The notes beneath the pieces are model-generated. The model was not told the origin of the DNA. It ran no database searches and saw nothing but the letters and a program-made list of their open reading frames with translations. Both the position numbers and the translations under genes were made by a program. From DATKMG01 sp035541995 (GTDB taxonomy: Bacteria; Acidobacteriota; Terriglobia; Versatilivoradales; Versatilivoraceae), in assembly GCA_035541995.1 (NCBI GenBank), contig DATKMG010000110.1, positions 1 through 5,929 on the forward strand: DNA of 5,929 nucleotides, written 5' to 3'. Shown here one piece after another: positions 5,191 through 5,929 of this stretch (position 1 is the stretch's first letter; the number at the start of each line of letters is the position of its first letter).

Positions 5191-5929
5191 AGTTCGTGTT
5201 TCTCGGTCCAATCCGGCTTGCGATCCCCCACCCATTCAAGGTCAATTACCTGCTATCTGTGTTAGCTTTCATTTCGGTCGCTGGTTATTCTCAGGACGTG
5301 AGCCTTCCGGAGAGTCTCCAACTTCTGTTTACGTCGGGTGTAGAGGCTTTAAAGAAGGGAGACCTCGATTCTGCCAAAAGAAGCTTTCAGGCAGTGATAG
5401 ACAGAGGCGGCAAACTCTCGTTCGTGTACAACAATCTGGGTGCCGCATACCAACAAGGCAAGCAGCACTCTCAGGCTTTGACACAATTCCGGGAAGCCAT
5501 CCGATTACAGCCTGATTATGCGTCGCCTCACATTCTTGCTGCAGCCAGCTTGATGGCTATAGAGAAATTCCCTGATGCCATCAAGGAGCTGGAATACGCC
5601 GCTAAGCTCCAGCCGAATGAGCCTCTGGTCCGCCTTCAATTGGCCAAGGCCTACGAGCAAACTGGGGATCTCTTTGGAAGGGTGGAACAATATCAGAGGT
5701 TGCGCGAGATCAACCCAAAAGAGCCAGAATACGCTTTCCAATTGGGAAGGGCGTTTATGGAACTGGCTGCCTGGTGCTCGCAAGAAATCGAGCGCATCGA
5801 CCCTTCCTCTGCTCGACTTCAACAGTCGATTGCCAATAGTTACGTCTATCAGGGTAACAATGAGAAAGCAATTGCAGCCTTGAAGAAAGCTATCCAGGTT
5901 GCCCCCAAACTCCCTGACCTGCATCTTGC
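5187..5929 (+). CDS. Exported tetratricopeptide repeat protein (partial, C-terminus off the right edge)
   Basis: The frame opens at ATG 5187 within the preceding stop (ATGA overlap) and stays open to the window end, giving 247 residues. A hydrophobic segment YLLSVLAFISVAGYS (21-35) preceded by Lys18 looks like a signal peptide with a rather long N-region. TPR units follow near 42-76, 77-110, 111-144, 145-178, 179-209 (shortened) and 210-243, with signatures such as NNLGAAYQQGK, AIRLQPDY, LAKAYEQTGD, AIAALKKAIQVAP. The shortened unit contains FQLGRAFMELAAWC (184-197), where the expected second helix is replaced by a WC-containing segment; from memory, acidobacterial TPR proteins carry similar blocks, but I could not check this. 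It is the third exported TPR protein in a row and is translationally coupled to the second, so a shared assembly is likely. Whether a further domain follows cannot be seen. Confidence 0.9.
   Translation, partial: MKFVFLGPIRLAIPHPFKVNYLLSVLAFISVAGYSQDVSLPESLQLLFTSGVEALKKGDLDSAKRSFQAVIDRGGKLSFVYNNLGAAYQQGKQHSQALTQFREAIRLQPDYASPHILAAASLMAIEKFPDAIKELEYAAKLQPNEPLVRLQLAKAYEQTGDLFGRVEQYQRLREINPKEPEYAFQLGRAFMELAAWCSQEIERIDPSSARLQQSIANSYVYQGNNEKAIAALKKAIQVAPKLPDLHL

Noticed and set aside
5505..5924. A 139-residue minus-strand open frame at the right end
   Set aside because: It is antisense to the third TPR gene, whose TPR periodicity is clear across the same bases; no motif or start signal supports it.

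Overview
This window looks like a piece of a bacterial chromosome, base composition near balanced. It holds no rRNA, tRNA, CRISPR array or mobile element that I can see. The gene style suggests an Acidobacteriota-like organism or a related uncultured lineage: serial secreted tetratricopeptide repeat (TPR) proteins, a deoxyribose-phosphate aldolase with an extended active-site loop, and a bacterial Suv3-type helicase. This placement rests on remembered protein style and not on any marker gene, so it is tentative.

Layout: (1) Positions 1-1216, minus strand, carry the N-terminal part of a Suv3-like DExH RNA helicase that runs off the left edge. The frame is uninterrupted and all main helicase motifs are readable. 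(2) Positions 1217-1482 form a divergent intergenic region with two GC-rich stem-loops and a TATAAT box ahead of deoC. (3) Positions 1483-2202, plus strand, encode deoC with all three catalytic residues. (4) Positions 2203-2417 are non-coding. (5) Positions 2418-3995, plus strand, encode a 525-residue exported protein made almost entirely of TPR units. (6) Positions 3996-4200 are non-coding and hold a perfect 8-bp inverted repeat. (7) Positions 4201-5190 and 5187-5929, plus strand, are two more exported TPR proteins that overlap by ATGA. The second of these runs off the right edge.

How they work together: the left half is nucleic-acid and nucleotide metabolism (RNA unwinding; breakdown of deoxyribose 5-phosphate), transcribed divergently. 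The right half is a run of three envelope or periplasmic TPR scaffold proteins, at least the last two translationally coupled, probably acting in one protein-protein assembly whose enzyme or effector partner lies outside the window. No frank novel defence or mobile system is visible. The most unusual items are the bacterial Suv3 homologue with an arginine-rich N-terminus, the structured deoC leader, and the three-gene secreted TPR cluster.
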